DNA of 64,000 nucleotides from Palleronia marisminoris (GCF_900172315.1 NZ_FWFV01000001.1:496001-560000); one strand, 5' to 3'. Shown: positions 9,226 through 19,372, numbered from the stretch's first letter. The notes: generated by a model from the sequence alone, not told the origin. Numbers and translations: made by a program.

Positions 9226-9441
9226 TCAGCGGCGAGCGTTCTTCTTCTTGCGCGCGCGGATGAACGCGACGACGGCCATCACAACGCCCGCGGCCAACAG
9301 GATCCAGCCGAGCCAGGGCACGACGGTACCCGAGAAGGAGTAGACCGAGACATCCTGGCCGTCCGCCAGGAAGGCCGGGCGCATGAGGACGATAACGAGT
9401 CCTGCCACGATCAGGGCAAGGGCGGCCCAGGTGCTCTTCAT
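9226..9441 (-). CDS. small two-TM membrane protein of unknown function
   Basis: A 71-residue protein with two hydrophobic segments (about residues 5-21 and 38-61) joined by a short polar loop, and a basic C terminus (RARKKKNARR), suggesting both ends are cytoplasmic. GGAG lies 7 bases before the ATG. It sits between a DUF924 gene and an MFS gene on the same strand. No family recognised. Confidence 0.6.
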   Translation of the reverse strand: MKSTWAALALIVAGLVIVLMRPAFLADGQDVSVYSFSGTVVPWLGWILLAAGVVMAVVAFIRARKKKNARR

Positions 9442-9504
9442 GGGATTTCTCCATTTTCCGTTGTTGGGCCAACGGAAAGCACCGGTACCGGTTCCGACCG
9501 TGCC

Positions 9505-10080
9505 TCAGGCCGCCGCCGCGCGTGTCTCGCGCACCACGGCGCCGTAGCCGCCATCGGCAAGGAAGTCGGCCTCGGCCGGCTTCGTTTTGCGGGACAGGGC
9601 CTCGTTGCGATAGGGGAAGCGGCCGAAGCGACGGATCACCTCGCGATGCGCCTTGGCGTGGAGGATGTTCTCTTCTTCCTCGGGCATCCGGGTGTGGAAC
9701 AGCCGCACGCAGCGGTCCTGGTCGCTGAGGTTCTCGGAATGCATCATCGGCATGTAGAAGAACTGCCGCCCCGGCGGGTCGATCTTCAGATCCCAACCCT
9801 TGCCGATGGCCGCCTTCGACGCTGCAAGCGCCGCGGAGTCCATCTGGAAGCTTTGCGCGGTGCCGCGCCACATGTTGCGCGGCAGCTGGTCAGTGAGGAT
9901 CACGTAGGCCAGCACGCCGCTCGGATAGGTCAGCCACAGGCCGAGCCCGCCCTCGGTGGCCTCGGCCCACAGATCCCCGAAGCGGTCGCGGCAGGTCTGG
10001 TCCAGCTCCTCGCCGCCGCCATACCAGCCTTTCGGGCCGACCTCGTCGAGCCAGAAGGCAAGAACGTCATCGGGTGTCAT
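9505..10080 (-). CDS. DUF924 family protein
   Basis: A 191-residue cytoplasmic protein of the DUF924 family (TPR-like alpha-helical fold; biochemical role unknown). Diagnostic pieces are VLAFWLDEVGPKGWY at the N terminus, VILTDQLPRNMWRGT, FFYMPMMHSENLSDQD and RFGRFPYRNEALSR. The start is the ATG at 10080, where AAAGGAG lies 7 bases upstream; an upstream in-frame extension to 10218 runs into the neighbouring MFS gene and is rejected. It lies 76 bases downstream of the MFS gene. Confidence 0.87.
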   Translation of the reverse strand: MTPDDVLAFWLDEVGPKGWYGGGEELDQTCRDRFGDLWAEATEGGLGLWLTYPSGVLAYVILTDQLPRNMWRGTAQSFQMDSAALAASKAAIGKGWDLKIDPPGRQFFYMPMMHSENLSDQDRCVRLFHTRMPEEEENILHAKAHREVIRRFGRFPYRNEALSRKTKPAEADFLADGGYGAVVRETRAAAA

Positions 10081-10156
10081 CACGACACTCCTTTCATCAT
10101 CTTCGCTTGAGCATGAGCGTAGCGCGCTTCCGGCATGACGCAACGGAACGAATGCG

Positions 10157-11413
10157 TCAGCTCTCCTCGGCGTCCTCGTCCTGTTGCGCCTCGGCCCATT
10201 CGGCGCCGGCGATGACACCGACGGAAGAGCCCGACGGCGAGAAGGACACGTAGGGGGCTGTCTCGTCCACGGCCGGCGCTGCGCGGCACGTCATGCGGTA
10301 GCCCGCGTAGCCCGCAAGGGCGGCCAGTAGCACCGTCAGGAAAAGCCAGAAGCCGCTCGGGCCCAGTGCCGTCATCAGGCCACCGATGATGACCGGCCCC
10401 GCGATCGCCCCGAGGCCGTTCATGAACACGAGGCCGCCCGATGCGGCGCTCATGTCCTCGTAATCGAGGTAATCGGCCGTGTACGCGATCAGCAGCGAAT
10501 AGAGCGGGTTGATCATCCCACCTGCCACGAAGCCCACGGTAGTCAGGACAGTAAAGCTGGGCGTCAGGATCACCCCCAGCAGGCAGGCAATGGTTCCCAC
10601 GACCGAACACCCGAGGATCAGCACCCGCCGGTCGATCCGGTCCGAGATCCAGCCCACCGGGTACTGGAACAACAGGCCACCCAGGAAGATCGCGCCGATG
10701 AAGGTCGAGATCTCGGGCACGCTCAGCCCCGCCTGCGCGCCGTAGACCGAAGCCATGCCGAACTGCGCGGAGTACATGCCCCCGTTGAGGATCATTCCCA
10801 CGCATCCCAGCGGCGAGGAATGGAAGAGCCGCCTCAGGCTCATCGGTTTGGTCGTGTCGAAGGGCGGCGTGGGCGAGATCGACAGAAGAATCGGCGCGAA
10901 GGACAGCGACACCAGCACTGACGGGATCACGAAGAGGATGAAGCCCGACGGGTCGCCCGCTGCCACCAGCGACTGCGCGGTCACGATGCCGCCCATCTGC
11001 ACGATCATGTACAGCGACAGCGCCTGCCCCCGGTTCTCGGCGGTGGTGGCATTGTTGAGCCAGCTCTCGGCGGTGACGTAGACGCCCGAGAAGGAGAAGC
11101 CGATGATGATGCGCAGCGCGATCCAAGCCCATGGCTCGGTCACGGAGGGATAGAGGATCAGCACAGCCGAGATGAACGAGGCAAGCGCCGCGAAGACCCG
11201 GACGTGGCCGACCCGGCGGATCATCTCGGGCGCCAGTTGCGAGCCACCGAGGAAGCCCGCGAAGTAGGCGGCCATGACGAACGACATCTCGAAGGTCGAG
11301 AAGCCCTCGATGTCGCCCCGGATGCCCAGAAGCGTCCCCTGCATCCCGTTGCCGATCATCAGCAGGCCCATGCCGAGAAACAGCGCCCAGGCGCTGCCGA
11401 TTACCGCGAACAT
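10157..11413 (-). CDS. MFS transporter, YcaD/UMF2-like
   Basis: A 418-residue inner-membrane protein with 12 predicted segments. Features seen: LGIRGDIEGFSTFEMSFV at the N terminus, LNNATTAENRGQALSLYM in the central half (typical of the YcaD-like group), and GWISDRIDRRVLILG in the second MFS half. The acidic C-terminal tail (EWAEAQQDEDAEES) is cytoplasmic. AGGAGG precedes the ATG by 6 bases. The substrate is unknown. The YcaD-like subgroup is a best guess from pattern similarity. Confidence 0.82.
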   Translation of the reverse strand: MFAVIGSAWALFLGMGLLMIGNGMQGTLLGIRGDIEGFSTFEMSFVMAAYFAGFLGGSQLAPEMIRRVGHVRVFAALASFISAVLILYPSVTEPWAWIALRIIIGFSFSGVYVTAESWLNNATTAENRGQALSLYMIVQMGGIVTAQSLVAAGDPSGFILFVIPSVLVSLSFAPILLSISPTPPFDTTKPMSLRRLFHSSPLGCVGMILNGGMYSAQFGMASVYGAQAGLSVPEISTFIGAIFLGGLLFQYPVGWISDRIDRRVLILGCSVVGTIACLLGVILTPSFTVLTTVGFVAGGMINPLYSLLIAYTADYLDYEDMSAASGGLVFMNGLGAIAGPVIIGGLMTALGPSGFWLFLTVLLAALAGYAGYRMTCRAAPAVDETAPYVSFSPSGSSVGVIAGAEWAEAQQDEDAEES

Positions 11414-11503
11414 TCGTTCCTCCTGTCGTGTGCGGGCCCGGTTACGCGGACCCCTGCCGCCCCATCTGTTCCAACACCGACGCCTCTGCGCCGGTTCGCG
11501 CCG

Positions 11504-11962
11504 TCACAGCGCCCGCGCGGCCTCGAGCACCTCGTCCACGTGGCCGGGCACCTTCACCTTGCGCCACTCGCGCACCACCGACTTGTCGGCGCCGATCAGG
11601 AAGGTCGAGCGCTCGATCCCCATCGAGGTCTTGCCGTACATGTTCTTCTCGACCCAAGTGCCGTAGCGCTCGCTGACGTCGCCCTCCTCGTCCGACAGCA
11701 GGGCGATGGTCAACCCGTGCTTGTCGCGGAACTTGTCCTGCTTGCTCACCGGGTCCTTGGACACGCCCAGAACGGTCACGCCGGCCTCGGCGAAGGCGTC
11801 GGCGGCATCGGTGAAGCCCTTGGCCTCGGTGGTGCAGCCGGGCGTGTCGGCGCGGGGATAGAAGAACAGGACGACGGGGCCGTCGATCTGCGACAGGCTC
11901 ACGGTGTCTCCGCCGTCGCGGGGCAGGTCGATTTCGGGGGCAGGCTGGCCGGTCAGCTCCAT
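11504..11962 (-). CDS. bcp: thioredoxin-dependent peroxiredoxin, Bcp/PrxQ family, lacking the usual resolving Cys
   Basis: Reduces hydroperoxides in the cytoplasm. The 152-residue protein has the peroxidatic motif YPRADTPGCTTEAKGF. The Cys five residues after the peroxidatic one, found in E. coli Bcp, is Lys here. There is no other Cys in the protein, so it would work as a 1-Cys enzyme. The start is the ATG at 11962, with AAGGAG 8 bases upstream; the longer frame to 12085 is rejected. It is divergent from the YhdP-like gene by 115 bases. Confidence 0.9.
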   Translation of the reverse strand: MELTGQPAPEIDLPRDGGDTVSLSQIDGPVVLFFYPRADTPGCTTEAKGFTDAADAFAEAGVTVLGVSKDPVSKQDKFRDKHGLTIALLSDEEGDVSERYGTWVEKNMYGKTSMGIERSTFLIGADKSVVREWRKVKVPGHVDEVLEAARAL

Positions 11963-12077
11963 CGGTATGTCTCCTTGTGATGTCCCGCAGCCAGATGCAG
12001 CGCGATCACGGAAAGGCAATCCGTCGTGGGGTCGGGAGGCGTGGCCAACGGGAGGAAAACGGGTCAGGTTGCGCGCC

Positions 12078-15000
12078 ATGATCAAGCGGATTCACACCGC
12101 GGGGCGCGCCGGCGCGCATGTGATCCGCACGGGTGTTCTGCTTGCGGTGGGCTTTGCCGTGGCGATCGTGGCAGTGGCTGCCATGCTGGTGGCCAGCGGC
12201 GAGCGGATCGCCCTGCCGGCGGTGGTGGTCGCGGCGATCGAGTCCCGGATCGATGCGCGGGCCGCCGGGGTGGACGTGGATCTGGGCACGGTGTCGGTCG
12301 GGCTCGACCGCCCCCTCGTGCCGCGGCTGCGGCTCGAGGATGTGCGCGTCTCGGCGCCCGATGGCGGCGAGATCGCGCGCGTGTCCGAGGTGGGTCTGGC
12401 CTTCGACACCGCGGCTGCGCTGTCGGGGCGCGTGGCCCCCAGCATCCTGCGGGTGAACGGCGCGCGGCTGGTCCTGCGGCGGGATGCCGAGGGACGGTTC
12501 GCGCTCAGCTTCGGCAGCGGGGGCGAGTTCATCGCCGACAGCCCCGGCGCCCTTCTGGACCTGGTCGAGGGGGCGCTCGACCGCCCGCCGCTCGACCGGG
12601 TCGAGCGGGTCGAACTGACCGGCGCCGAGATCACGCTCGAGGACGCCCGCGCGAACCGGGTCTGGCAGGTCACCGATGGCAGCGCGGCGCTGACGCGGGG
12701 CGCCGAGGGGCTGACCTTCGACCTCGACGCCGAGATCTTCAACGGCACCGAGGATCTGGCCCGCGCACGGATCGCGCTGTCCACGCGCTCGGGCGATTCC
12801 GGCGCCCGGCTCGAGGCCGAGTTCGACCGGGTCGCCGCCGCCGATATCGCCGCGCAATCGCCGGCCCTCGCGGTGCTGTCGGTCCTGGACGCGCCGATCT
12901 CGGGCCAGCTTGCGACGACGCTGGGGGCCGAGGGTGCTCTGCAAGAGCTGTCCGCCACGCTCGAGATCGGGGCCGGATCGCTCGACCCGCGCAGGGGGAC
13001 ACCGCCGCTGGACTTCCAGCACGCCCGCGCCGCGCTGACCTTCGATCCGGCCACCCGCCGCATCGCGCTGCGCGAGGTGTCGATCGACGCCGCCGACGGC
13101 TCGGGCCGGTTGAGCGGCCAAGCCTACCTGGACGAGATCGGACCGGACGGCTTCCCCAACGCGCTGATCGCCCAGCTGAACGTGGAGGAACTGCGGCTCG
13201 ACACGCCCGCCCTCTTCCCCGAGCCGGTCTCGGCGCTGGGCGGGACGCTCGACATGCGCATCCGGCTGGACCCGTTCACGGTGGACGTCGGCGCCTACAG
13301 CCTGTCGCTCGACACCGAAGGGACCCGCGACGCGCTGACCGGCGACGCGCGCGCCTGGGCCGGGGAGGACGGCTGGTCGGTCGATCTGAGCCTGACCGCC
13401 GAGCGGATGACGGCCGAACGCTTGCGGCGCTACTGGCCCAAGCCCGTGGCGCGGAAGGCGCGGCAGTTCTTCCTCGACCGGGTCGGCGCGGGCACCGCCG
13501 TCGACCCGGTCGTGGTGTTGCGCCAGCGCCCCGAGGCCGAAAAGCCCGAAGCCAATGTCAGCTTCGCGTTCGAGGACGCTACGACCCTTGCAGTTCCCTT
13601 CCTGCCCCCCGTCACCGACGCCTCGGGCTTCGCCACGCTCGACGATTTCCGTTTCGCCCTGCGCGTCGCATCGGGCCGCATGACCCCCGAGGACCGCGCG
13701 CCGGTCGACCTGACGGGCACCACCTTCGTGATCCCCGATATCCGAGAACGCCCTTCGCAGGGCCAGATCGAGATCGTTTCGGACGGCCCCCTGCCCTCGG
13801 TCCTCGCACTGATCGACAGCGAGCCGCTGAGTTTCCTGTCCAAGGCCGGCCGCACGCCGGACCTTGCCCAAGGTCATCTGAGCGCCACCACCACGATCAC
13901 CCTGCCCCTGAAGAAAGGGGTGAAGCCCGAGGAAATCTCGTTCACCTCCGACGGGACGCTGACGGATCTGCAATCCGACACCTTGGTCGCGGGTCGGACG
14001 ATCACCGCCGACCGGATGGAGGTTTCGGTCGACCGCGACCGCATCCGGGTCGAGGGGCGTGCGCAGTTCGACGGGGTGCCGTTCGACGGGGCGTGGCAGC
14101 AGGCGCTGTCGGGCGAGGATCGGGGGCGCGGCACGGTCTCCGGCCGCGCCACCGTCTCGGCGGAAAGCCTCGCCACACTCGGCGTGGCGCTGCCCGACGG
14201 GCTGCTGTCGGGCAGCGGCACCGCCGAGATCGAGATCGCGCTCGCCCCCGACACCGCCCCCCGCCTCACCGCGCGCTCCGACCTGTCGGGTCTGGCTCTC
14301 GCCGTGAGCGCGGTGAACTGGAGCAAGCCGCCCGACCGCACCGGAACCTTCGAGCTGCAAGCGACGCTTGGGGCCACGCCCGTGGTGGACCGGCTGCAAC
14401 TGGAAGCGCCGGGCCTTTCCGCGCGCGGCCGCGTCGACCTGCAGGACGGCACCCGCTTTCGCGCCCTGACGCTCGACCGGGTGGTGCTGGGGGACTGGTT
14501 CGAGGGCGCGGTGACGATCGCCGCGCAGGGGAACGGGCGGCCGGTCGCCATCACCGTCCCCTCGGGCAGCGTTGACCTGCGCCGCGCCCAGCTCGGTGGT
14601 GGCAGTGGCAGTGGCAGTGGCAGTGGCGGGGGCGGCAGCGGCACCGCGCGTGGGCCGGTGTCCCTGCGGCTCGACGAGGTCACTCTGACCGACACGATCG
14701 CGCTGCGCGACGCGGCCATCGACCTGGCGCCGGGTGTGGCGCTGTCGGGCGAGTTCCGCGGCCGCGTGAATGGCGGGACCGAGGTCACCGGCGCGTTGGT
14801 CGGCGAGGCGCGCGGCACCGCGATCCGGGTCCAGACCCAGGACGCGGGCGCACTTCTGCGCGACGCGGGGCTGGTGGACCGGGTGCAGGGCGGGCAGCTC
14901 GACCTGATCCTGCGTCCCACGGGCGATGCCGGCACATACGAGGGGCAGGCCCGCGTGACGAACCCGCTTCTGCGCGACGCGCCCGCCATCGCGGAATTGC

Positions 15001-15392
15001 TCAGCGCGATCTCGGTCGTCGGTCTGCTGGAGCAGCTGGAAACCCGCGGCATCCCGTTCGAGGACGTCTCGGCCGAGTTCCGCGTCTCGCCGCAGCAGAT
15101 CACGCTCTACCGGTCCTCGGCCACGGGGGCGTCGCTGGGGCTGTCCATGGACGGGGTCTATGACACGGTGAACAAGCGGCTCGACATGCAGGGGGTGGTG
15201 TCGCCGATCTACCTGCTGAACCGGATCGGCTCGATCTTCACCCGGCAGGGCGAAGGGCTGTTCGGCGTCAATTTCACCTTGCAGGGGCCGGTTTCGCAGC
15301 CGCAGGTGGGGGTCAATCCGCTTTCCATTCTGACGCCGGGCATGTTTAGGGAGATCTTCCGCCGCCCTCCGCCCGCACGACCTGCCGAGTAA
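12078..15392 (+). CDS. AsmA/YhdP-like (DUF3971) envelope protein
   Basis: A 1104-residue protein with a single N-terminal membrane anchor (about residues 16-42), then a long beta-rich, periplasmic repetitive domain, and a C-terminal AsmA-like block ([16 protein letters not shown]-type region, then [24 protein letters not shown] with [16 protein letters not shown]). YhdP and AsmA-like proteins bridge inner and outer membrane and move phospholipids; that role is family knowledge. A Gly-Ser run near residue 842 is encoded by a GGCAGT repeat. The start is the ATG at 12078, where hydrophobicity begins. It is 4 bases upstream of queA, so probably co-transcribed. Confidence 0.82.
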   Translation: MIKRIHTAGRAGAHVIRTGVLLAVGFAVAIVAVAAMLVASGERIALPAVVVAAIESRIDARAAGVDVDLGTVSVGLDRPLVPRLRLEDVRVSAPDGGEIARVSEVGLAFDTAAALSGRVAPSILRVNGARLVLRRDAEGRFALSFGSGGEFIADSPGALLDLVEGALDRPPLDRVERVELTGAEITLEDARANRVWQVTDGSAALTRGAEGLTFDLDAEIFNGTEDLARARIALSTRSGDSGARLEAEFDRVAAADIAAQSPALAVLSVLDAPISGQLATTLGAEGALQELSATLEIGAGSLDPRRGTPPLDFQHARAALTFDPATRRIALREVSIDAADGSGRLSGQAYLDEIGPDGFPNALIAQLNVEELRLDTPALFPEPVSALGGTLDMRIRLDPFTVDVGAYSLSLDTEGTRDALTGDARAWAGEDGWSVDLSLTAERMTAERLRRYWPKPVARKARQFFLDRVGAGTAVDPVVVLRQRPEAEKPEANVSFAFEDATTLAVPFLPPVTDASGFATLDDFRFALRVASGRMTPEDRAPVDLTGTTFVIPDIRERPSQGQIEIVSDGPLPSVLALIDSEPLSFLSKAGRTPDLAQGHLSATTTITLPLKKGVKPEEISFTSDGTLTDLQSDTLVAGRTITADRMEVSVDRDRIRVEGRAQFDGVPFDGAWQQALSGEDRGRGTVSGRATVSAESLATLGVALPDGLLSGSGTAEIEIALAPDTAPRLTARSDLSGLALAVSAVNWSKPPDRTGTFELQATLGATPVVDRLQLEAPGLSARGRVDLQDGTRFRALTLDRVVLGDWFEGAVTIAAQGNGRPVAITVPSGSVDLRRAQLGGGSGSGSGSGGGGSGTARGPVSLRLDEVTLTDTIALRDAAIDLAPGVALSGEFRGRVNGGTEVTGALVGEARGTAIRVQTQDAGALLRDAGLVDRVQGGQLDLILRPTGDAGTYEGQARVTNPLLRDAPAIAELLSAISVVGLLEQLETRGIPFEDVSAEFRVSPQQITLYRSSATGASLGLSMDGVYDTVNKRLDMQGVVSPIYLLNRIGSIFTRQGEGLFGVNFTLQGPVSQPQVGVNPLSILTPGMFREIFRRPPPARPAE
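14601..14624 (+). repeat. GGCAGT hexanucleotide repeat (four copies) inside the YhdP-like gene
   Basis: Four perfect tandem copies of GGCAGT, flanked by GGT and GGC codons, encode a Gly-Ser linker around residue 842. A six-base unit changes length without breaking the frame. Confidence 0.9.
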
Positions 15393-15396
15393 CCAG

Positions 15397-16482
15397 ATGC
15401 GCCTGTCCGATTTCGACTTCGACCTTCCCGACGACCTGATCGCCACCCGCCCCGCCCGGCCGCGCTCGTCCGCGCGGCTTCTGGTGGCCGAGGGCTGTCG
15501 GATCACCGACGCGGTCGTCAGCGACCTGCCCGACTGGCTGCGCCCCGGCGATCGGCTGGTGCTTAACGACACCAAGGTGATCCCGGCACGGCTGAGCGGC
15601 ACCCGTCACCGCGACGGCAACGCCGCCCGGGTCGAGGCGACGCTGCTGGAACCGAAGGCGGATGGAACATGGGGCGCGCTGCTGAAACCCCTGAAGAAGG
15701 TGCATGACGGGGAAGAGATCTTGTTTTCCGATGCGCTGTCGGCGGTGGTCGAGGGGCGCGGCGACGGCCAGGCCCGGCTCCGCTTCAACTTGGCCGGAGA
15801 GGATTTCGACGCCGCGCTGGCCGATGCCGGCGCGATGCCCCTGCCCCCCTATATCGCCGCGAAACGCGCCGCCGACGCGCAGGACCGCGAGGATTACCAG
15901 ACCGTCTGGGCGAAGCACCAGGGCGCGGTCGCCGCCCCCACGGCCTCGCTGCATTTCGACGACGCGCTGCTGGATGCCCTGCGCGACCGCGGCGTCGCCT
16001 TCACCCATGTCACGCTGCATGTGGGCGCGGGGACGTTCCTGCCGGTCAAGGTGGACGACATCGCCGATCACAAGATGCACGCCGAGTGGGGCGAGGTCGG
16101 CGCCGAGGCCGCCGCCGAGATCATGGAGACGATCCGCGCGGGCGGCCGCATCATCCCCGTAGGCACCACGGCGCTGCGCCTGATCGAGACCGCCGCCACC
16201 GCCCCGCGCGAGATCGCCGCCTGGACGGGCGAGACCGACATCTTCATCACGCCGGGCTTCCGGTTCCGGGTCGCCGACGCGCTGATGACTAACTTCCACC
16301 TGCCGAAATCGACGCTGATGATGCTGGTCTCGGCCTTCCTCGGCACCGACGAAATCCGCCGCGTCTATGGCCACGCCATCGCGGAACGCTACCGTTTCTT
16401 CTCGTACGGGGATGCCTCGCTCCTTCTCCCCGGCTCGGAAGACGGAGATCGGATGCGCAACGCGGACACCAACGACGCATGA
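15397..16482 (+). CDS. queA: S-adenosylmethionine:tRNA ribosyltransferase-isomerase
   Basis: Transfers and isomerises the ribose of SAM onto 7-aminomethyl-7-deazaguanine in tRNA to make epoxyqueuosine. The 361-residue protein begins [20 protein letters not shown] and shows [43 protein letters not shown] and [16 protein letters not shown], all hallmark QueA blocks. It lies 4 bases after the YhdP-like gene. Its stop overlaps the ATG of the ion channel gene (ATGA at 16479-16482). Confidence 0.96.
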   Translation: MRLSDFDFDLPDDLIATRPARPRSSARLLVAEGCRITDAVVSDLPDWLRPGDRLVLNDTKVIPARLSGTRHRDGNAARVEATLLEPKADGTWGALLKPLKKVHDGEEILFSDALSAVVEGRGDGQARLRFNLAGEDFDAALADAGAMPLPPYIAAKRAADAQDREDYQTVWAKHQGAVAAPTASLHFDDALLDALRDRGVAFTHVTLHVGAGTFLPVKVDDIADHKMHAEWGEVGAEAAAEIMETIRAGGRIIPVGTTALRLIETAATAPREIAAWTGETDIFITPGFRFRVADALMTNFHLPKSTLMMLVSAFLGTDEIRRVYGHAIAERYRFFSYGDASLLLPGSEDGDRMRNADTNDA

Positions 16483-17243
16483 GGGACTGGCTGCGGCATC
16501 TGTACGACGGTGACGGCGCCGGACCACGGGCGTTCCGGATCGCCGTCTTCGTCTTCGACGTCGCGACGGTGGTCTACTTCCTCTATACCGCGACCGCCGC
16601 GGTGAACGCGCGGCTTCTGGCCCTCGACGTGGGGATCGGCCTGATCGTGGGCCTGGACCTCGCCGCACGGTTCTGGATCACCGAGGAGCGCAAGCGCTTC
16701 TTCATGTCGGTCACCAACATCGCGGATATCGTGGTCCTTCTGTCGCTTGCGCTTCCCCTGATCGCGAACACCAACCTCGCGTTCCTGAGGGTGCTGCGCG
16801 TGCTGCGGCTGGTGCGCAGCCTGCGGGTGGCGCATCACCTCGACACGCTGCTGGCGAAAATGCCCATCAACACCCGCGTGTCGGTCGCCGCGGCGAACCT
16901 CTTCGTCTTCATCTTCGTCGTCACCTCGCTTGTCTGGGTGCTCGAGAACCAGACCAACGACGACCTGAACACCTTCGTCGATGCGCTGTATTTCACGATC
17001 ACCACGCTGACCACGACGGGCTACGGCGACATCACGCTGGACGACAAGTGGGGGCGGATCCTCACCATCATCATCATGGTGTTCGGCATCGGCTTCTTCC
17101 TGAAGCTCCTCCAGGCGCTCTACCGGCCCGACAAGGTCGAGAACGAATGCCCCACCTGCGGACTGACGCTGCACGACCGCGACGCCATCCATTGCAAGCA
17201 TTGCGGCACCACCATCCACATCGAAACCGAGGGCGAGACCTGA
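16479..17243 (+). CDS. six-TM voltage-sensor-type potassium channel with C-terminal zinc ribbon
   Basis: A 254-residue inner-membrane channel. S1 lies at about residues 20-42, S2 at 45-66, S3 at 80-97. S4 carries Arg every third or fourth residue ([15 protein letters not shown], about 105-120), S5 at about 130-152. The selectivity filter reads TTTGYGDI, and S6 is about 188-207. The C terminus has a two-CxxC ribbon, CPTCG...CKHCG, likely zinc-binding and cytoplasmic. The filter predicts K+ selectivity; gating by voltage is inferred from S4. The four-base overlap with queA suggests translational coupling, though no functional link to queuosine is evident. Confidence 0.85.
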   Translation: MRDWLRHLYDGDGAGPRAFRIAVFVFDVATVVYFLYTATAAVNARLLALDVGIGLIVGLDLAARFWITEERKRFFMSVTNIADIVVLLSLALPLIANTNLAFLRVLRVLRLVRSLRVAHHLDTLLAKMPINTRVSVAAANLFVFIFVVTSLVWVLENQTNDDLNTFVDALYFTITTLTTTGYGDITLDDKWGRILTIIIMVFGIGFFLKLLQALYRPDKVENECPTCGLTLHDRDAIHCKHCGTTIHIETEGET

Positions 17244-17442
17244 GGCGACTGTGGTCATGGCGCACCTATGTGGCGGGTAACCTACCGAGAATCGGCAGGA
17301 TCTCGCTCACGCGAGCGTGAATCCGCAAGGCAAGCGGCGAGGTGGGGGCAAAGCAGTTGCGGCATCAACTGTCGCCCGGTAGGCACAGACGAGCTTGAAG
17401 AACACGGCGAATGCCGGGGAAACAAGAACAAGGGGACAGCTT

Positions 17443-18762
17443 TTGTTTCGTGGTCGCAGACAAATCCTGAGCGCCGCCTTGGCCCGCGCCTTTCCAGAAC
17501 GCCGCCTCTTCCTCAGATCCGATACCGAGACCCGCTTCGTCCGCCTGTCTCCCTCGACGCAGGCCATCGCCCTGTCCGGCAGCGCGCTGGTGGTCGGCTG
17601 GACGATCCTCGCCTCGGCCGTCGTCCTGATGGACTCGGTCGCCTCGGACGACCTGCGCGACAACGCCGCGCGCGAACAGGCGGTCTACGAAAACCGTCTG
17701 AACGCCATGAGCACCGAGCGCGACCAGGCCTTCGCCGAAGCCCGCGCCGCGCAGGAACGCTTCACCGCCGCGCTCGACCAGATCAGCGACATGCAGTCCG
17801 AACTGCTGGATTCCGAGACGCGCCGCGAAGAGCTGGAGCAGGGCATGGAAATCGCCCATGCCAAGCTGCGCGACGCCATCGTCGGCCGCGACGCGGCCCT
17901 CGCCCAGAAGGCGCAACTGGCCTCGCAGGTCGAGGGCGAGCACGATCCGATCCTCGATGGCGCCCTTCTGGCCGAGTACCAGACCACCATCGACCTGCTT
18001 GCCGGTGCGCTCGATTCGACCGCGTCGCAGCGCGACGACATGGCGGGCGAGGCCGAAGAGGCCGAGCAGTTCGCGGAAGAGATGATCCTCGAGGCGCAGC
18101 TGAAAGAGGACCGCAACGACCGCATCTTCGCGCAGCTCGAGGACGCGCTGACGATCTCGGTCGAGCCGCTGGACAAGATGTTCCGCTCGGCCGGCCTCGA
18201 CACCGGCACGCTTCTGAACTCGGTCCGTCGCGGTTATTCCGGCCAGGGCGGTCCGTTGTCCCCGATCAGCTTCTCGACCAAGGGCGAAGCCCCCGACGAG
18301 GCGAGCCTGCGCGCCAACGGCATCCTCGAGCGGCTGGACGAGATGAACCTCTACCGCCTTGCCGCGACCAAGGCCCCCTTCGCGTTGCCGATCATGAGCA
18401 ACTTCCGCTTCACCAGCGGCTTCGGTCCCCGGTGGGGCCGGATGCACCAGGGCACCGACTTCGCCGGCGCCCACGGCACCCCGATCCACACGACCGCCGA
18501 CGGCACCGTGTCCTTCGCAGGCCGGCAGTCGGGTTACGGCAACCTCGTGAAGATCAAGCACGATTTCGGAATCGAGACGCGCTACGCGCACATGTCGGCC
18601 ATCCACGTGAAGGTCGGGCAAAGGGTCTCGCGCGGTGACAGAATCGGTGATATGGGGAATACGGGACGCTCGACGGGCACCCACCTTCACTACGAGGTCC
18701 GCGTAGGCGGCAAGCCCGTCAATCCGATGACCTACATCAAGGCAGCGCGCAATGTTTTCTAA
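17443..18762 (+). CDS. M23 (LytM) family peptidase with membrane anchor and coiled coil
   Basis: Peptidoglycan endopeptidase-type protein, 439 residues. One membrane segment at about residues 42-65, then a long periplasmic coiled coil rich in Glu and Ala (about 75-220), then the LytM domain with zinc ligands in MHQGTDFAGAHGTPIH and GTHLHYEV and the motif RYAHMSAIHVKVGQRV. The start is inferred as TTG at 17443, with AGGGGA 6 bases upstream; a TTG at 17395 is the other option, but it has no good ribosome binding site. The 3' end overlaps the bactofilin ORF by 11 bases. Known pairs of this kind control cell shape. Confidence 0.87.
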   Translation: MFRGRRQILSAALARAFPERRLFLRSDTETRFVRLSPSTQAIALSGSALVVGWTILASAVVLMDSVASDDLRDNAAREQAVYENRLNAMSTERDQAFAEARAAQERFTAALDQISDMQSELLDSETRREELEQGMEIAHAKLRDAIVGRDAALAQKAQLASQVEGEHDPILDGALLAEYQTTIDLLAGALDSTASQRDDMAGEAEEAEQFAEEMILEAQLKEDRNDRIFAQLEDALTISVEPLDKMFRSAGLDTGTLLNSVRRGYSGQGGPLSPISFSTKGEAPDEASLRANGILERLDEMNLYRLAATKAPFALPIMSNFRFTSGFGPRWGRMHQGTDFAGAHGTPIHTTADGTVSFAGRQSGYGNLVKIKHDFGIETRYAHMSAIHVKVGQRVSRGDRIGDMGNTGRSTGTHLHYEVRVGGKPVNPMTYIKAARNVF

Positions 18763-19312
18763 GTCCAAAATCAACGAGCCCGGCCCGAAACAGGGCGGAG
18801 AGGCTGTCAGTCCTTCGAGCGAGTCTTCCATGAATGCACCCAAGACCAACCCCTCGACCAGCCCCAAGGCCAAGCCGCCGGCATCGATCCTGTCGGCCGA
18901 CCTGACGGTCAAGGGCAACCTCAAGACCACCGGCGACATCCAGATCGAGGGCAATATCGAGGGCGACATCCGCGCCCATCTGCTGACCGTCGGCGAGGGT
19001 GCCGTGGTCAAGGGCGAGGTGATGGCCGACGACGTCGTCGTGAACGGCCGCGTCGTGGGCCGCGTGCGCGGGCTGAAGGTGCGCCTGACCTCGACCGCGC
19101 GCGTCGAGGGCGACATCATCCACAAGACCATCGCGATAGAGTCCGGCGCCCATTTCGAAGGCTCCGTCGCTCGCCGCGATGACCCGTTGAACAACAATTC
19201 CGGCGGCCAACAGCCCCGGCCGAGCGGCACGCCAAGCACCCCGTCGGGCAGCACGCCGTCCAGCTCGTCCTCGAGCGCTTCCAGCACGAGCGGCTCCACC
19301 TCCGAGAGCTGA
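18752..19312 (+). CDS. bactofilin (polymer-forming cytoskeletal protein)
   Basis: A 186-residue protein with a disordered N terminus rich in Ser, Pro and Lys, a central beta-helix of repeated hydrophobic-Gly units (ADLTVKGNLKTTGDIQIEG, then GDIRAHLLTVGEGAVVKGE), and a low-complexity Ser/Thr/Pro tail. Bactofilins polymerise without nucleotides and often position peptidoglycan enzymes. The 11-base overlap with the M23 peptidase gene supports that partnership. A hairpin terminator follows at 19340-19372. Confidence 0.93.
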   Translation: MFSKSKINEPGPKQGGEAVSPSSESSMNAPKTNPSTSPKAKPPASILSADLTVKGNLKTTGDIQIEGNIEGDIRAHLLTVGEGAVVKGEVMADDVVVNGRVVGRVRGLKVRLTSTARVEGDIIHKTIAIESGAHFEGSVARRDDPLNNNSGGQQPRPSGTPSTPSGSTPSSSSSSASSTSGSTSES

Positions 19313-19339
19313 TCGCGCGTCCCATCGGATCGCCGTCCA

Positions 19340-19372
19340 CGGGCGCCCGGCACATGCCGCGGCGCCCGTTTT
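19340..19372 (+). terminator. rho-independent terminator after the M23-bactofilin operon
   Basis: CGGGCGCC (19340-19347) pairs with GGCGCCCG (19361-19368), with an inner CGG/CCG extension and a CACATG loop, followed by TTTT. Confidence 0.75.

Noticed and set aside
6657-9263. An 868-codon plus-strand open frame across uvrA and the MFS gene
   Set aside because: Spans two unrelated minus-strand genes and their intergenic LexA box; low-complexity composition.
12006-15602. A 1198-codon open frame on the minus strand opposite the YhdP-like gene
   Set aside because: Arg/Gly/Pro/Asp-rich composition with no domain, fully opposite a well-supported plus-strand gene; a high-GC antisense shadow.
17244-17442. 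Terminator or RNA gene between the ion channel and M23 genes
   Set aside because: Two short hairpins exist (around 17310-17325 and CAGTTG...CAACTG at 17354-17371), but neither has a T-run or a credible RNA fold.
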